Shown here piece after piece: positions 24,554-32,270 of a DNA stretch of 64,000 bases. The stretch is taken from NCBI GenBank assembly GCA_016756725.1, contig JAESII010000005.1, positions 1-64,000 on the forward strand, written 5' to 3'. This DNA comes from Synergistaceae bacterium (GTDB lineage Bacteria; Synergistota; Synergistia; Synergistales; Aminithiophilaceae). Each line of letters opens with the position of its first letter. The stretch's first letter is position 1. The notes beneath the pieces were generated by a model, which had not been told where the DNA came from, ran no database searches, and saw only the letters and a program-made list of their open reading frames with translations. A program made the translations under genes and the position numbers.

Positions 24554-25216
24554 CTAGAAGCCGAGAGTTTCGCCGACGACGATGACGTGGGCGTCGCGGC
24601 CGAAGGGGGCCCGCTCGAGAATGAGGACGGCCCGGCAGGCCCTCTGGGGGCTGTTGCAGTCGGAGCAGAAGCCCGTCGTCGCGCAGGGCGTGGTCATTTT
24701 GAGGCGCTGCGTGTTGGGCGGCGTCGCCACGTCGCGGACCCGGACGAGGGCGCTTTCGACGTCGCGGCAGATCTTGTTGACGCCGACGACGATGATGAGG
24801 CGGTTGTCCCCCCAGGCGAGGCCGGCGACGCGGTTGCCCGTGCCGTCGATGTTGACGATCGCTCCGTCGAGGGTGACGGCGTTGCTGCCGGAGAGGAAGA
24901 CGTCGCTGTTCAGTTCGTCCTTGAGCCGTCCCGCCTTCTCCTCGGCCTTGAGGGCGGGGTCCCAGTGCTGGTAGATCCTGTTGCCCCGCTTGGCGAGGGC
25001 CTCCATGAGCCCCAGCTCCCTGACGGTGGCGCTGCCGGGGATGCCGACGGAGGCCTCTTCGGGGATGAGGGAAAAGAGAATCTGCCTCGCCTCTTCGGCG
25101 GTCGCGGCGTAACGGGCCTTGTAGCCCCGGGTCTCAAGGCGGGCGACGACGCTCTTGCCGACGTTTTCGGCGTATTCGTCGCGCAGGGCCTGCCATTTCT
25201 CGCGTTCCTGATCCAT
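24554..25216 (-). CDS. LUD domain protein (lactate-utilisation-like, YkgG/LutC family)
   Basis: The 220-aa protein has the LUD fold signatures SVGIPGSATVRELGLMEAL near residue 56, DVFLSGSNAVTLDGAIVNID near residue 105, and RLIIVVGVNKI. Its late cysteines, C-x5-C-x2-C-x6-C (PCATTGFCSDCNSPQRAC), could bind a metal or Fe-S cluster. LutC-type proteins help oxidise L-lactate with LutA and LutB, but no lutA or lutB is adjacent. This stand-alone version is common in anaerobes and its reaction is unknown. GGGAGG precedes the ATG, and a TATAGT element lies about 46 bp upstream. Confidence 0.85.
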   Translation of the reverse strand: MDQEREKWQALRDEYAENVGKSVVARLETRGYKARYAATAEEARQILFSLIPEEASVGIPGSATVRELGLMEALAKRGNRIYQHWDPALKAEEKAGRLKDELNSDVFLSGSNAVTLDGAIVNIDGTGNRVAGLAWGDNRLIIVVGVNKICRDVESALVRVRDVATPPNTQRLKMTTPCATTGFCSDCNSPQRACRAVLILERAPFGRDAHVIVVGETLGF

Positions 25217-25348
25217 CGTAACGCCTCCCTTTCCTGTCAGATGGGAATGAATGACAAGACTATACCAGCTCCAGGCCGACGCTGGTCAGGGACGGAAGGA
25301 AGTGCTACGCTTCCGGAGGAAGGACGAACAGGAAGGAGTGAGCTATCC

Positions 25349-25642
25349 ATGTGCAGAATCGTCACGCCCGACGACGCCGACCATCATCACCACCCCCTTG
25401 ACGATCCCCTGGAGATTGCCGAGGTGATCCGTCAGAGCCTGGCCGAGGAGCTGGCGTCGATGAACGACCTCGCGGCACGGTGGCAGATGGTCGATGACGA
25501 GGGGGCTTCCCACGCCCTCTATCACGTCGTCGAGGCCAAGCGCGAAGTCATCGCCCGCCTCTGGAGAGCCCTCCAGGCCGTCGAGGAGCCGCTCTTTCCC
25601 GGAGCCGGTCCTCATCACGACCACGATCATCACCACGGTTGA
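25349..25642 (+). CDS. His-rich small acidic protein with ferritin-like helical core
   Basis: The 97-aa protein follows GGAAGGAG. The start (M-RIVTP) and the core EVIRQSLAEELASMND resemble the short ferritin-like proteins of anaerobes, some linked to encapsulins, in which E-E-L-x-A-x-N and a later E-x-x-H bind iron. Here the second motif reads HVVEAKREV, so the expected His is gone. Instead there are histidine clusters at both ends: residues 12-15, and H89, H90, H92, H94-96 in the tail. A metal-binding or metal-chaperone role is likely but inferred. No encapsulin gene is in the window. Confidence 0.6.
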   Translation: MCRIVTPDDADHHHHPLDDPLEIAEVIRQSLAEELASMNDLAARWQMVDDEGASHALYHVVEAKREVIARLWRALQAVEEPLFPGAGPHHDHDHHHG

Positions 25643-25659
25643 AAAGAGGGAGAGCTGTA

Positions 25660-25689
25660 AAGGGGGAGGTCTTGACAGGCCTCCCCCTT
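25660..25689 (+). terminator. Hairpin after the His-rich gene, overlapping the next promoter
   Basis: AAGGGGGAGG (25660-25669) pairs perfectly with CCTCCCCCTT (25680-25689) around a 10-nt loop that contains the TTGACA of the next promoter. The T-run is short (CTTCTCC), so termination may be moderate. Confidence 0.6.
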
Positions 25690-25700
25690 CTCCCTATAAT
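25672..25700 (+). promoter_or_regulatory. Consensus sigma-70 promoter for ylxM-ffh
   Basis: TTGACA (25672-25677), a 17-bp spacer and TATAAT (25695-25700) match the consensus exactly. The predicted start of transcription near 25707 leaves only a 12-20-nt leader before ylxM. Confidence 0.88.
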
Positions 25701-25718
25701 CACTGGGCTTACCTGGAG

Positions 25719-26096
25719 GTGGTTGACCTGGTTTCGACGGATCTCCTGGAGGAGCGGGTCCGATACGCCCGTCTTTTCGATCTCTACGGTCCGTCCCTGA
25801 CGGAGCGGCAGAGAAAGGCCTTCGAGTTGCACCAGCTTTCCGACTGGTCCCTCGCCGAGGTGGCCTCCCATCTGGGCGTCAGCCGCCAGGGGGCCTTCGA
25901 CCTCGTCCAGAGGGCGCGGGAACGTCTCCGCGAGACCGAGGCCCTTCTGGGCCTGGCCCGGCGGATCGACGCCCTCGAGAGGCGCCTCCAGGCCGTGGCC
26001 GATCTCGTCGAGACCTGGCCCGAGCCTCTGCCGGGCCCCTTTGCGAGAGCCCTCAGGGAGACACTTCGCGACGAGGAAGGTGAAGACCTTGTTTGA
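25719..26096 (+). CDS. ylxM: YlxM/p13-like HTH protein upstream of ffh
   Basis: The protein of about 125 aa has a sigma-factor-like helix-turn-helix: LTERQRKAFELHQLSDWSLA, then EVASHLGVSRQGAFDLVQRA. This matches YlxM, which is encoded just before ffh in many bacteria and stimulates the SRP pathway in streptococci. The start is uncertain. GTG 25719 overlaps the only Shine-Dalgarno sequence (GGAGG, 25715-25719), while CTG 25728 is spaced 8 bp from it. The 3' end overlaps ffh by 8 bp. Confidence 0.85.
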   Translation: MVDLVSTDLLEERVRYARLFDLYGPSLTERQRKAFELHQLSDWSLAEVASHLGVSRQGAFDLVQRARERLRETEALLGLARRIDALERRLQAVADLVETWPEPLPGPFARALRETLRDEEGEDLV

Positions 26097-27417
26097 CGCT
26101 CTCAAGGAACGTCTTGACGGCATTTTCAAGAATCTGCGGGGCAAGGGCAAGCTGACCGAAGAGGACGTGGCCCTGGCCCTCCGTGAGGTCCGCCGGGCCC
26201 TCCTCGAGGCCGACGTGAACTACAAGGTCGTCAAGGAACTGGTCGAGAAGATCCGCGAGCGGGCCGTCGGCCGTGACGTCCTCGATTCGATCACCCCCTC
26301 CCAGCAGGTGGTGACCATCGTCTTCGAGGAGCTCCGCGACCTCATGGGCCGCGACGTCGTGCCTCTGGCCATCGCCTCCAAGCCGCCGACGAAATACCTC
26401 ATGGTCGGACTCCAGGGATCGGGCAAGACGACGAGCTGCGTCAAGATCGCCCGCCGTTTCCTGAAGGGTCACAAGCCCCTCGTCGTGGCCTGCGACCATC
26501 AGCGGCCCGCCGCCGTGGAGCAACTCCGCGTGCTGGCTGCCCAGGCCAAGGTGGCCTTCTTCGGTCCCGAGGCGGGAGAGAAGGACCCCGTCGGCGTCGC
26601 CCGCAGGGCCCTCCGGTATGCCGAGGATCACCTCCATGACGTGATTCTCTTCGACACGGCCGGGCGACTCCACGTCGACGAGCCCCTCATGGAGGAGCTG
26701 GAGGCGATGAAGTCCCTCGTCGCCCCCCAGGAGATCCTCCTCGTCGTCGACAGCATGACCGGCCAGGAGGCCGTCAACGTCGCCTCCTCCTTCAACGAGA
26801 GGCTGGTCCTGACGGGCGTGGTCCTCACCAAGCTTGACGGCGACGCCCGGGGAGGCGCCGCCCTGGCCGTCCGCTCCGTCACGGGCGTGCCCATCAAGAT
26901 GGCCGGCGTCGGCGAGCATCTTGAGGACATGGAGCCCTTCGACGGGAGCCGCATGGTTCAGCGGATCCTCGGCATGGGCGACATCCAGGGCCTCATGGAG
27001 CGGGTCCAGCTCGGCACGGACAGCGCCGAGATGGAGAAGATGGCCGAGAGCCTCAAGAAGAACCGCTTCACCATGGAGGACCTCCTCACCCAGATCCAGC
27101 AGGTCCAGAAAATGGGCCCCCTCGACAAGGTGATGGAGATGCTCCCCCTGCCGGACAACATGAAACAGCTCCGCGGGGCCGAGATGGATCCCAAAAGGCT
27201 CCGCCACGTCGAGGCCATCATCCTCGCCATGACCCCTTCGGAGAGGCGAAACCCCGAGATCATCAAGGGAAGCCGGCGGCGCCGCATCGCCAACGGCTCG
27301 GGGACGTCGGTCCAGATGGTCAATCAGGTCCTGAAGCAGCACAGCCAGATGAAGGAACTCTGGAAGCGCTTCGGCAAGGGTGGAAGGAAGGGCTTCAAGC
27401 TGCCCAAACTCTTCTGA
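26089..27417 (+). CDS. ffh: Signal recognition particle protein Ffh
   Basis: The 442-aa GTPase delivers nascent membrane and secreted proteins to FtsY. The NG domain shows the P-loop GLQGSGKTTSCVKIARRF, DTAGRLHVDEPL, and TKLDGDARGGAAL. The C-terminal M domain is methionine-rich (KMGPLDKVMEMLPLPDNMK), with the SRP RNA-binding SERRNPEIIKGSRRRRIANG. TTG 26089 gives the canonical start MFDALKERL and follows AAGGTG at good spacing; GTG 26080 is an alternative. It is translationally coupled to ylxM. Confidence 0.97.
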   Translation: MFDALKERLDGIFKNLRGKGKLTEEDVALALREVRRALLEADVNYKVVKELVEKIRERAVGRDVLDSITPSQQVVTIVFEELRDLMGRDVVPLAIASKPPTKYLMVGLQGSGKTTSCVKIARRFLKGHKPLVVACDHQRPAAVEQLRVLAAQAKVAFFGPEAGEKDPVGVARRALRYAEDHLHDVILFDTAGRLHVDEPLMEELEAMKSLVAPQEILLVVDSMTGQEAVNVASSFNERLVLTGVVLTKLDGDARGGAALAVRSVTGVPIKMAGVGEHLEDMEPFDGSRMVQRILGMGDIQGLMERVQLGTDSAEMEKMAESLKKNRFTMEDLLTQIQQVQKMGPLDKVMEMLPLPDNMKQLRGAEMDPKRLRHVEAIILAMTPSERRNPEIIKGSRRRRIANGSGTSVQMVNQVLKQHSQMKELWKRFGKGGRKGFKLPKLF

Positions 27418-27485
27418 CGGCTCCGGCCGCTGGGAGTTCGGAATAGATCACAGGAGAAGATAACCTCAGGAGGTGTCGTTCACAA

Positions 27486-27734
27486 ATGGCAGTACGCATT
27501 CGCCTGGCCCGCCACGGCCGCAAGAAGACTCCCTTTTACCGGCTCGTCGTGGCCGACTCCCGGTCGCCCCGGGACGGACGGTACATCGAGCAGCTGGGAC
27601 ATTACGACCCGATGAAAGACCCCGCCGACATCAAGGTCGACGCGGAGCGCGCCCTTCATTGGATCAAAAACGGAGCCCAGCCTTCCGACACGGCCCGTGC
27701 CCTGCTTCGCAAGGCCGGCGTCATCGAGCAGTAA
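27486..27734 (+). CDS. rpsP: 30S ribosomal protein S16
   Basis: The 82-aa protein [20 protein letters not shown] is a clear S16, with [20 protein letters not shown] following. It binds 16S rRNA during assembly of the 30S body. AGGAGG lies 10 bp before the ATG. It heads the classic rpsP-khpA-rimM-trmD-rplS order, 68 bp after ffh and without an intervening terminator. Confidence 0.98.
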   Translation: MAVRIRLARHGRKKTPFYRLVVADSRSPRDGRYIEQLGHYDPMKDPADIKVDAERALHWIKNGAQPSDTARALLRKAGVIEQ

Positions 27735-27737
27735 GCG

Positions 27738-27989
27738 ATGGCTGACTACAAGCACCTCGTCACCTTCCTCGTCGAACATCTCGTCACCAAGCCCGAAGAG
27801 GTGGCCGTGACCGAGTCCGAGGGCGAAGAGGGGACGATCCGCATCCGCATCACCGTCGCTCCCGAAGACGTAGGGCGCGTCATCGGCAAGCGGGGGGCCA
27901 CGATCAACGCCATTCGCCTCGTGGCGAAGGCTGCGGCCGTCAAGGGCGGAGAGCGCGTCGACGTCGACATCGACGAAGAGCGCCCCTAG
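27738..27989 (+). CDS. khpA: KH-domain RNA-binding protein KhpA (YlqC)
   Basis: The 83-aa single KH domain has the RNA-binding GxxG loop in GRVIGKRGATINAIR. Size and position between rpsP and rimM match YlqC/KhpA. KhpA pairs with KhpB (Jag) to bind mRNAs and influences cell elongation and division in Gram-positive bacteria. No khpB is in this window. It begins 4 bp after rpsP. Confidence 0.96.
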   Translation: MADYKHLVTFLVEHLVTKPEEVAVTESEGEEGTIRIRITVAPEDVGRVIGKRGATINAIRLVAKAAAVKGGERVDVDIDEERP

Positions 27990-27998
27990 GTGCCAGTC

Positions 27999-28520
27999 AT
28001 GTCCGCCGGGAAGATCACCGTTGGCCGGATTCTCGGCGCCCACGGCATCCGGGGGGAGGTCCGGCTTCTGCCCCTCACCGATTTTCCCGACCGCTTCCGG
28101 ACCATGAAAAGCCTCTGCCTCCACCGGCCTGACGGGGCTTTCCTGAAGGAGTTCCCCCTGAAGGCGCTCCGTTTCCACGAGGCCAAGGGGACCTTTCTGG
28201 TCAGCCTCGAAGGGGTGACCGACCGCGACGGCGCCGAGGCCCTCAAGGGCTGTCTCGTCCAGATCGACGCCGCCGAACGCCATCCCCTGCCGGAGGGAAG
28301 CTTCTGGATCGACGACATCCTCGGCCTTGCCGTCGTCGACGAGGAGGGAAGTCCCCTGGGACGGATCGTCGAGATCCTTCCCACGGGGAGCAACGACGTC
28401 TACCTCGTCGAGGGCGAGGGGGGGCGCCGCCCCCTGCCGGCCATCGCTGACGTCGTCCTTTCCGTCGACATCGAAGGGCGGACGATGGTTGTCCGCGTTC
28501 CGGAGGGGCTCTGGGACTGA
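27999..28520 (+). CDS. rimM: Ribosome maturation factor RimM
   Basis: The 173-aa protein assists maturation of the 30S head and binds S19. The N-terminal KITVGRILGAHGIRGEVRLL and the PRC-barrel part GSFWIDDILGLAV and LPTGSNDVYLVEG are typical. ATG 27999 follows AGGTG by 7 bp and is preferred over GTG 27990. It overlaps trmD by one base (TGATG). Confidence 0.96.
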   Translation: MSAGKITVGRILGAHGIRGEVRLLPLTDFPDRFRTMKSLCLHRPDGAFLKEFPLKALRFHEAKGTFLVSLEGVTDRDGAEALKGCLVQIDAAERHPLPEGSFWIDDILGLAVVDEEGSPLGRIVEILPTGSNDVYLVEGEGGRRPLPAIADVVLSVDIEGRTMVVRVPEGLWD

Positions 28521-29698
28521 TGCGTTTCACCGTCGTCACCGCCTTCCCCGACTTCGTCGCGTCCTTCCTCTCGACGAGCGTCATCGGCCGGGCCGCCTCG
28601 ACAGGGGCCCTCGACGTCGACGTCGTGGACCTGCGCGACTTCGCCGACGGCGACTACCGTCAGATCGACGACTACGCCTACGGCGGCGGCGGCATGCTCC
28701 TCATGGCCGAGCCCCTGGCCCGGGCCGTCGAGGCCCTGGCGGGGGAGGAGGTCTTTGTCGTCTACCCGAGCCCCCAGGGGGCCGTCCTCCACCAGGAGAT
28801 GGTCGAAAGCCTGGCGGGCAAGGAGCACCTTGTCATTCTCTGCGGGCACTACGAAGGCGTCGACGAGCGTTTCATCGAGGCTTCCGTCGACCTCGAAGTC
28901 TCCCTGGGCGATTTTGTCCTCACCGGCGGCGAGCTGCCGGCCCTGGTTCTCATCGATGCCGTGGCACGGCTTCTGCCCGGCGTCGTCGGCCGCGAGGAGG
29001 CCGTCAGGGAGGACTCCTTCTACCGGGGCATGCTCGACACGCCCCACTACACCCGGCCGGCCCTCTGGCGGGACCGCCCCGTTCCGGAGGTCCTCCTCGG
29101 GGGCAATCACGAGGCCGTCGCCCGATGGCGGCGCCGGGAGGCCGTGAGGCGCACCGTCCGGCGCCGTCCCGACGTGGTGGCCCGGGCCGGCATGGCCCCC
29201 TACCTGAGCCATGGCGTCTACGTCCTCTGCTTTCCCGGAGAGGACGGAGCGGTCCAGGCCCTGGAGATGGAAGTCATGGCCCGGACCTGTCAGGCCTACG
29301 GCGCCAGGCGCCTTCTCGTCGCCTCGCCCTCGGCCGAACTGCGCCGGAATCTCGTCGGAGGCTCCGACGGGAGCAGCCGGGCTGTCAAGGCCTTTCCCTC
29401 CTTCGCCAAGGCCCTCCAGTGGGTCAAGGCCAAGGAAAAGACGGCGCCCCGCGTCGTGTCGCTCCGCAGGGAGCCGACGGCGGGGGCCCTTCACTGGAGC
29501 CAGCTCAAGCGCGAGCTCCTCGAGCAAGACCTTCCCCTGCTTCTGGTCCTGGCCATGTCCGGCGGGACTGAAGAGCGGGAGAAGGACCGATGCGACGCCG
29601 TCCTGCAGCCGATCCGCGGCGGCGACGGGACCGTCGGAGACCTCAGTCCCTCGGCCCTGCTCTCCGTCGTCCTCGACCGGTTTCTGGGATGGAGATAA
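28520..29698 (+). CDS. trmD: tRNA (guanine-N1)-methyltransferase TrmD fused to a second SPOUT-like RNA methyltransferase domain
   Basis: The 392-aa protein is about 150 residues longer than ordinary TrmD. Residues 1-222 are TrmD, which makes m1G37 in tRNA: the SAM knot shows [12 protein letters not shown] and [15 protein letters not shown]. From about residue 227 to the end lies a second domain resembling the SAM-dependent RNA methyltransferase family found next to trmD in many anaerobes. Its marks are [35 protein letters not shown], and a C-terminal [17 protein letters not shown]. The target of that domain is unknown. The frame is continuous and no second start with a good ribosome site is seen at the junction. 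Confidence 0.93.
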   Translation: MRFTVVTAFPDFVASFLSTSVIGRAASTGALDVDVVDLRDFADGDYRQIDDYAYGGGGMLLMAEPLARAVEALAGEEVFVVYPSPQGAVLHQEMVESLAGKEHLVILCGHYEGVDERFIEASVDLEVSLGDFVLTGGELPALVLIDAVARLLPGVVGREEAVREDSFYRGMLDTPHYTRPALWRDRPVPEVLLGGNHEAVARWRRREAVRRTVRRRPDVVARAGMAPYLSHGVYVLCFPGEDGAVQALEMEVMARTCQAYGARRLLVASPSAELRRNLVGGSDGSSRAVKAFPSFAKALQWVKAKEKTAPRVVSLRREPTAGALHWSQLKRELLEQDLPLLLVLAMSGGTEEREKDRCDAVLQPIRGGDGTVGDLSPSALLSVVLDRFLGWR

Positions 29699-29735
29699 AT
29701 CACACGTTGAAAGCACTCAGCAAGGAGGGTTAGCG

Positions 29736-30083
29736 ATGGATCCCCGTATCGCTCTGATCGAAAAGCGTTATCGCAAAGAGGATCTTCCCGAATTCCGCCC
29801 CGGCGACACCCTGAAGGTTCACGTCAAGGTCGTCGAGGGTAACCGCCAGCGTATCCAGGTTTTCGAGGGCGTCTGCATCGCCCGTAAGCACGGTGGCCTG
29901 AGCGAGACCTTCACGGTCCGCAAGGTCTCCGGCGGTGTCGGCGTGGAGCGCATTTTCCCCATCAACTGCCCCTCAGTGGACAAGATCGAGGTGGTCCGCC
30001 TCGGCCGTGTCCGCCGCGCCAAGCTCTACTACCTGCGCAAGCTCAGCGGCAAGGCGGCCCGCATCAGGGAGCGCCGTTTCTAG
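29736..30083 (+). CDS. rplS: 50S ribosomal protein L19
   Basis: The 115-aa protein contains [20 protein letters not shown] and [15 protein letters not shown], characteristic of L19 at the 30S-50S interface. AAGGAGGG precedes the ATG. It closes the rpsP-rplS cluster, and the tRNA-Leu promoter follows within 20 bp. Confidence 0.98.
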   Translation: MDPRIALIEKRYRKEDLPEFRPGDTLKVHVKVVEGNRQRIQVFEGVCIARKHGGLSETFTVRKVSGGVGVERIFPINCPSVDKIEVVRLGRVRRAKLYYLRKLSGKAARIRERRF

Positions 30084-30102
30084 GTTCTTTGCGAATCGGA
30101 GC

Positions 30103-30131
30103 TTGACGTTCCCTGTCAGGCTCCGTATAAT
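30103..30131 (+). promoter_or_regulatory. Promoter of tRNA-Leu
   Basis: TTGACG (30103-30108), 17 bp, TATAAT (30126-30131), ending 16 bp before the mature tRNA. Confidence 0.85.
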
Positions 30132-30147
30132 ACGTCCTGTCCCGACT

Positions 30148-30234
30148 GCGGGGGTGGTGGAATAGGTAGACACGCTAGCTTGAGGGGCTAGTGGGCTACG
30201 GCTCGTGGGAGTTCAAGTCTCCCCCTCCGCACCA
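30148..30234 (+). tRNA. tRNA-Leu (anticodon GAG)
   Basis: The 87-nt class II tRNA has the acceptor stem GCGGGGG/CCTCCGC with one G-U pair, a CTAGC/GCTAG anticodon stem with loop TTGAGGG (anticodon GAG), a long variable arm, the GTTCAAGTC T-loop, and an encoded CCA. It reads CUC and CUU leucine codons. Confidence 0.95.
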
Positions 30235-30243
30235 TTGAGATCC

Positions 30244-30279
30244 AAAATGGGGAAGATCTTCGGATCTTCCCCATTTTTT
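30244..30279 (+). terminator. Terminator of tRNA-Leu
   Basis: A 15-bp perfect stem (AAAATGGGGAAGATC and its complement) with a TTCG tetraloop ends in a T-run. Confidence 0.96.
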
Positions 30280-30334
30280 GCCTTCCCATCGCCCCTTCAA
30301 GACAGCCGTCAGAGGCCGCGGCAAAATGCCCTTA

Positions 30335-30897
30335 AGAAACCAAACGATCTCAACGCGGGAGGGCGTCCTTTTGAGAAAGCCCGTCTCCGTCCCTCTGACC
30401 CTGCCCTTGAGGGGTCATTTTCTGCCCCTGCTGCAGCGCTGCGTCGAGGAGGGGCCCGTCCTCCGTCGTCGACGTCATCCGCCGAGCCTGCCTCGTCTAC
30501 TCCGTCAACAAAACGGCTTAAGAGGCCGCCCTGGACGACGAGGGTCCCCACAATCGCCGTGGTGCGCGCTTTCTGCCTGCGGGTCCCGACTCCCCAGGCG
30601 GCGGCCCCAAGGCCCTCTGGGCCCTCGAGGCCGCTTGCTTCGCAGGAGCCGCAGAACGCGTCCCGGCAGCTCTTGCCCCCGTCGACGATGAGAGGGTTTC
30701 GGCGGACTACCGGCGCCGCCTGGCCTCGGGACTGGTGGAGTTGCTGGGAAAGGGGTCATGGCAACTCCGGGCGTCTGACGCCCTTTTTCAAGACAGGAGG
30801 TCCCTAGGGTAGAGTCCAGTCGGCCGCGACGAGATCACCGAAAAGATCGTGGCCTTTGCCCTGGACCGGGAGGGCCCGAGCCCTTAAAGTGAACCCA
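30335..30897 (+). pseudogene. Probable decayed coding sequence, family not recognised
   Basis: This 560-bp stretch has no intact gene but reads like coding DNA in pieces. One frame gives LPLRGHFLPLLQRCVEEGP (about 30403-30460). A shifted frame gives SVVDVIRRACLVYSVNKTA, then a stop (TAA near 30520), then about 80 residues with GARFLPAGPDSPGGGPKALW and SADYRRRLASGLVELLGKGS. A separate tail, VGRDEITEKIVAFALDREG, ends at TAA 30895-30897. At least one frameshift and one stop would be needed, and the parent gene is unknown. It follows tRNA-Leu, a common insertion site, but no integrase is seen. Confidence 0.4.
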
Positions 30898-30923
30898 AAC
30901 ACGGCGCGGAAAGGATGACCTCC

Positions 30924-31856
30924 ATGACTCAAGATGACCTCAGGGGCCTTGATGCCCTTCTGGAACGGATGGACGGAATCGACGACGACGACGCCCGACA
31001 GGCGGCCCGGGAGCTTCTCGAAAGGGACCCGGAGAATCCCGAGGCCCTTTTCTGCCTCGCCGACCGGGCCGATCTCTCCCATGACGAGGGGGAGGCCCGG
31101 AAGTACCTGGAGCGGGCCGTGACGGAGCTCCGACGCCGCATCGACGGAAAGCCACGCCTCGACGACCCCGAGGGGCGCCTTTTGGCCGTCGCCCTGGAGC
31201 GGCTCGCCTTCAACGCCCTGCTGACCGACGATGACGAGCGGACCCTCGCCCTGGCCGAAGAGCTCATCGACTTCGACGACGACGACGAGACCCTGGGCCG
31301 AACCCTGCTCTACCGTTCCCTCATGGCCCTGGGCCGCTTCCGGGAGATCCTGGAGCGGAGCCTCGCCGAGGCCGATGACGTGCTCTTCGCCCTCCACGGA
31401 AGAGCCCTGGCCCTCTTCTGCCTCTCCGGGCCCGGCCCGGAGGCATCACGGGCCCTCTGGGACGCCATCGCCCTTGAGCCCGATCTTCCCTACTACCTCC
31501 TGCAGTACTGGGAGGTTCCCGACAGCGGCAGCGATGACGACGAGGAGCAGCAGGCCTGGGAGATCTGCAACCTCGCCGGCCTTCTCAGCGAGCCCTGGCT
31601 CGCTGACGAGGATCGCATGGGCTGGTTCGCCACGGCGGCCGTCCTCTTCGGCTACCTCACGGACCGCCTCCCCGACTGGGTCATCGACGAGGCCCGGCCT
31701 CACATGGAGCGGGCTGGCATCCTGGCCGTCCTCGAGATGGTCCAGGCCCAGATGGAGGCCCTCCTCCAGGAGAAGGAGCAGATCACCCTCGAGGAGATGG
31801 ACGAGATGGCCCTTAAGCTGCTCCGGGAGATGAGCGACCTTTCGGGCCAGTCCTGA
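30924..31856 (+). CDS. Acidic TPR-like repeat protein
   Basis: The 310-aa soluble protein is strongly acidic and helical. Residues 20-190 show TPR-like pairs such as AARELLERDPENPEALFCLAD, LALAEELIDFDDDDETLGRTL and ALWDAIALEPDLPYYLLQYW. The second half has an Asp/Glu tract (GSDDDEEQQ) and a Glu-rich end (LQEKEQITLEEMDEMALKLL). It probably mediates protein-protein contacts; no enzyme motif is seen. ATG 30924 is used since GGAAAGG lies at proper distance; ATG 30915 in the same frame is too close. Confidence 0.75.
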   Translation: MTQDDLRGLDALLERMDGIDDDDARQAARELLERDPENPEALFCLADRADLSHDEGEARKYLERAVTELRRRIDGKPRLDDPEGRLLAVALERLAFNALLTDDDERTLALAEELIDFDDDDETLGRTLLYRSLMALGRFREILERSLAEADDVLFALHGRALALFCLSGPGPEASRALWDAIALEPDLPYYLLQYWEVPDSGSDDDEEQQAWEICNLAGLLSEPWLADEDRMGWFATAAVLFGYLTDRLPDWVIDEARPHMERAGILAVLEMVQAQMEALLQEKEQITLEEMDEMALKLLREMSDLSGQS

Positions 31857-31901
31857 GGCAGTGCTAGAATTGGGGCAACCCTTTTTCCGGAGGTGACAGC
31901 C

Positions 31902-32270
31902 GTGGCTTTTCTGACCCACCTGGGACTGCTCGTGAGGAACCTGGAGCGATCCCGCGACTTCTACGTCGACGTCCTGGGCTGCCGTGAACAGCGGCGCCTC
32001 GAACGGCCCGGGACGCGGCTTCTCTTTCTCGAGAGTGGGGGCGCGACGATCGAGCTCGTCGAAAAGGCCGACCTGCCCTATCCCGACGAGGCCTGCAAGA
32101 CGATCCACCTCGCCTTTGAGGTCCTCGACGTGAAGGCCGAGATCGAGATCCTCAAGAGACGGGGCATCCCCCTCGAAAGCGACGAACCCATCCCCTTCCA
32201 GGGGGGGCACATCTTCTTCTTCTCCGGACCGGACGGGGAGAAGATCGAACTCTGCGAGCCCCTGCTGTGA
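31902..32270 (+). CDS. VOC (glyoxalase/bleomycin-resistance fold) protein
   Basis: The 122-aa protein begins FLTHLGLLVRNLERSRDFYV, the usual first beta-alpha unit of VOC domains, and has metal-ligand positions H9, E53 (ATIELVEK), H75 (IHLAFEV) and E119 (KIELCEPLL), resembling glyoxalase I or methylmalonyl-CoA epimerase-like proteins. GTG 31902 sits 8 bp after GGAGG; GTG 31893 overlaps that site. Its TGA overlaps the GTG of the AlaX-like gene, so the two are co-translated. The substrate is unknown. Confidence 0.85.
   Translation: MAFLTHLGLLVRNLERSRDFYVDVLGCREQRRLERPGTRLLFLESGGATIELVEKADLPYPDEACKTIHLAFEVLDVKAEIEILKRRGIPLESDEPIPFQGGHIFFFSGPDGEKIELCEPLL

Noticed and set aside
23375-25642. 755-codon open frame on the plus strand across the MATE and LUD genes
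   Set aside because: It lies antisense to two recognised proteins and its first two thirds are Glu/Gly-rich noise. Only its last 97 codons are the real His-rich gene.
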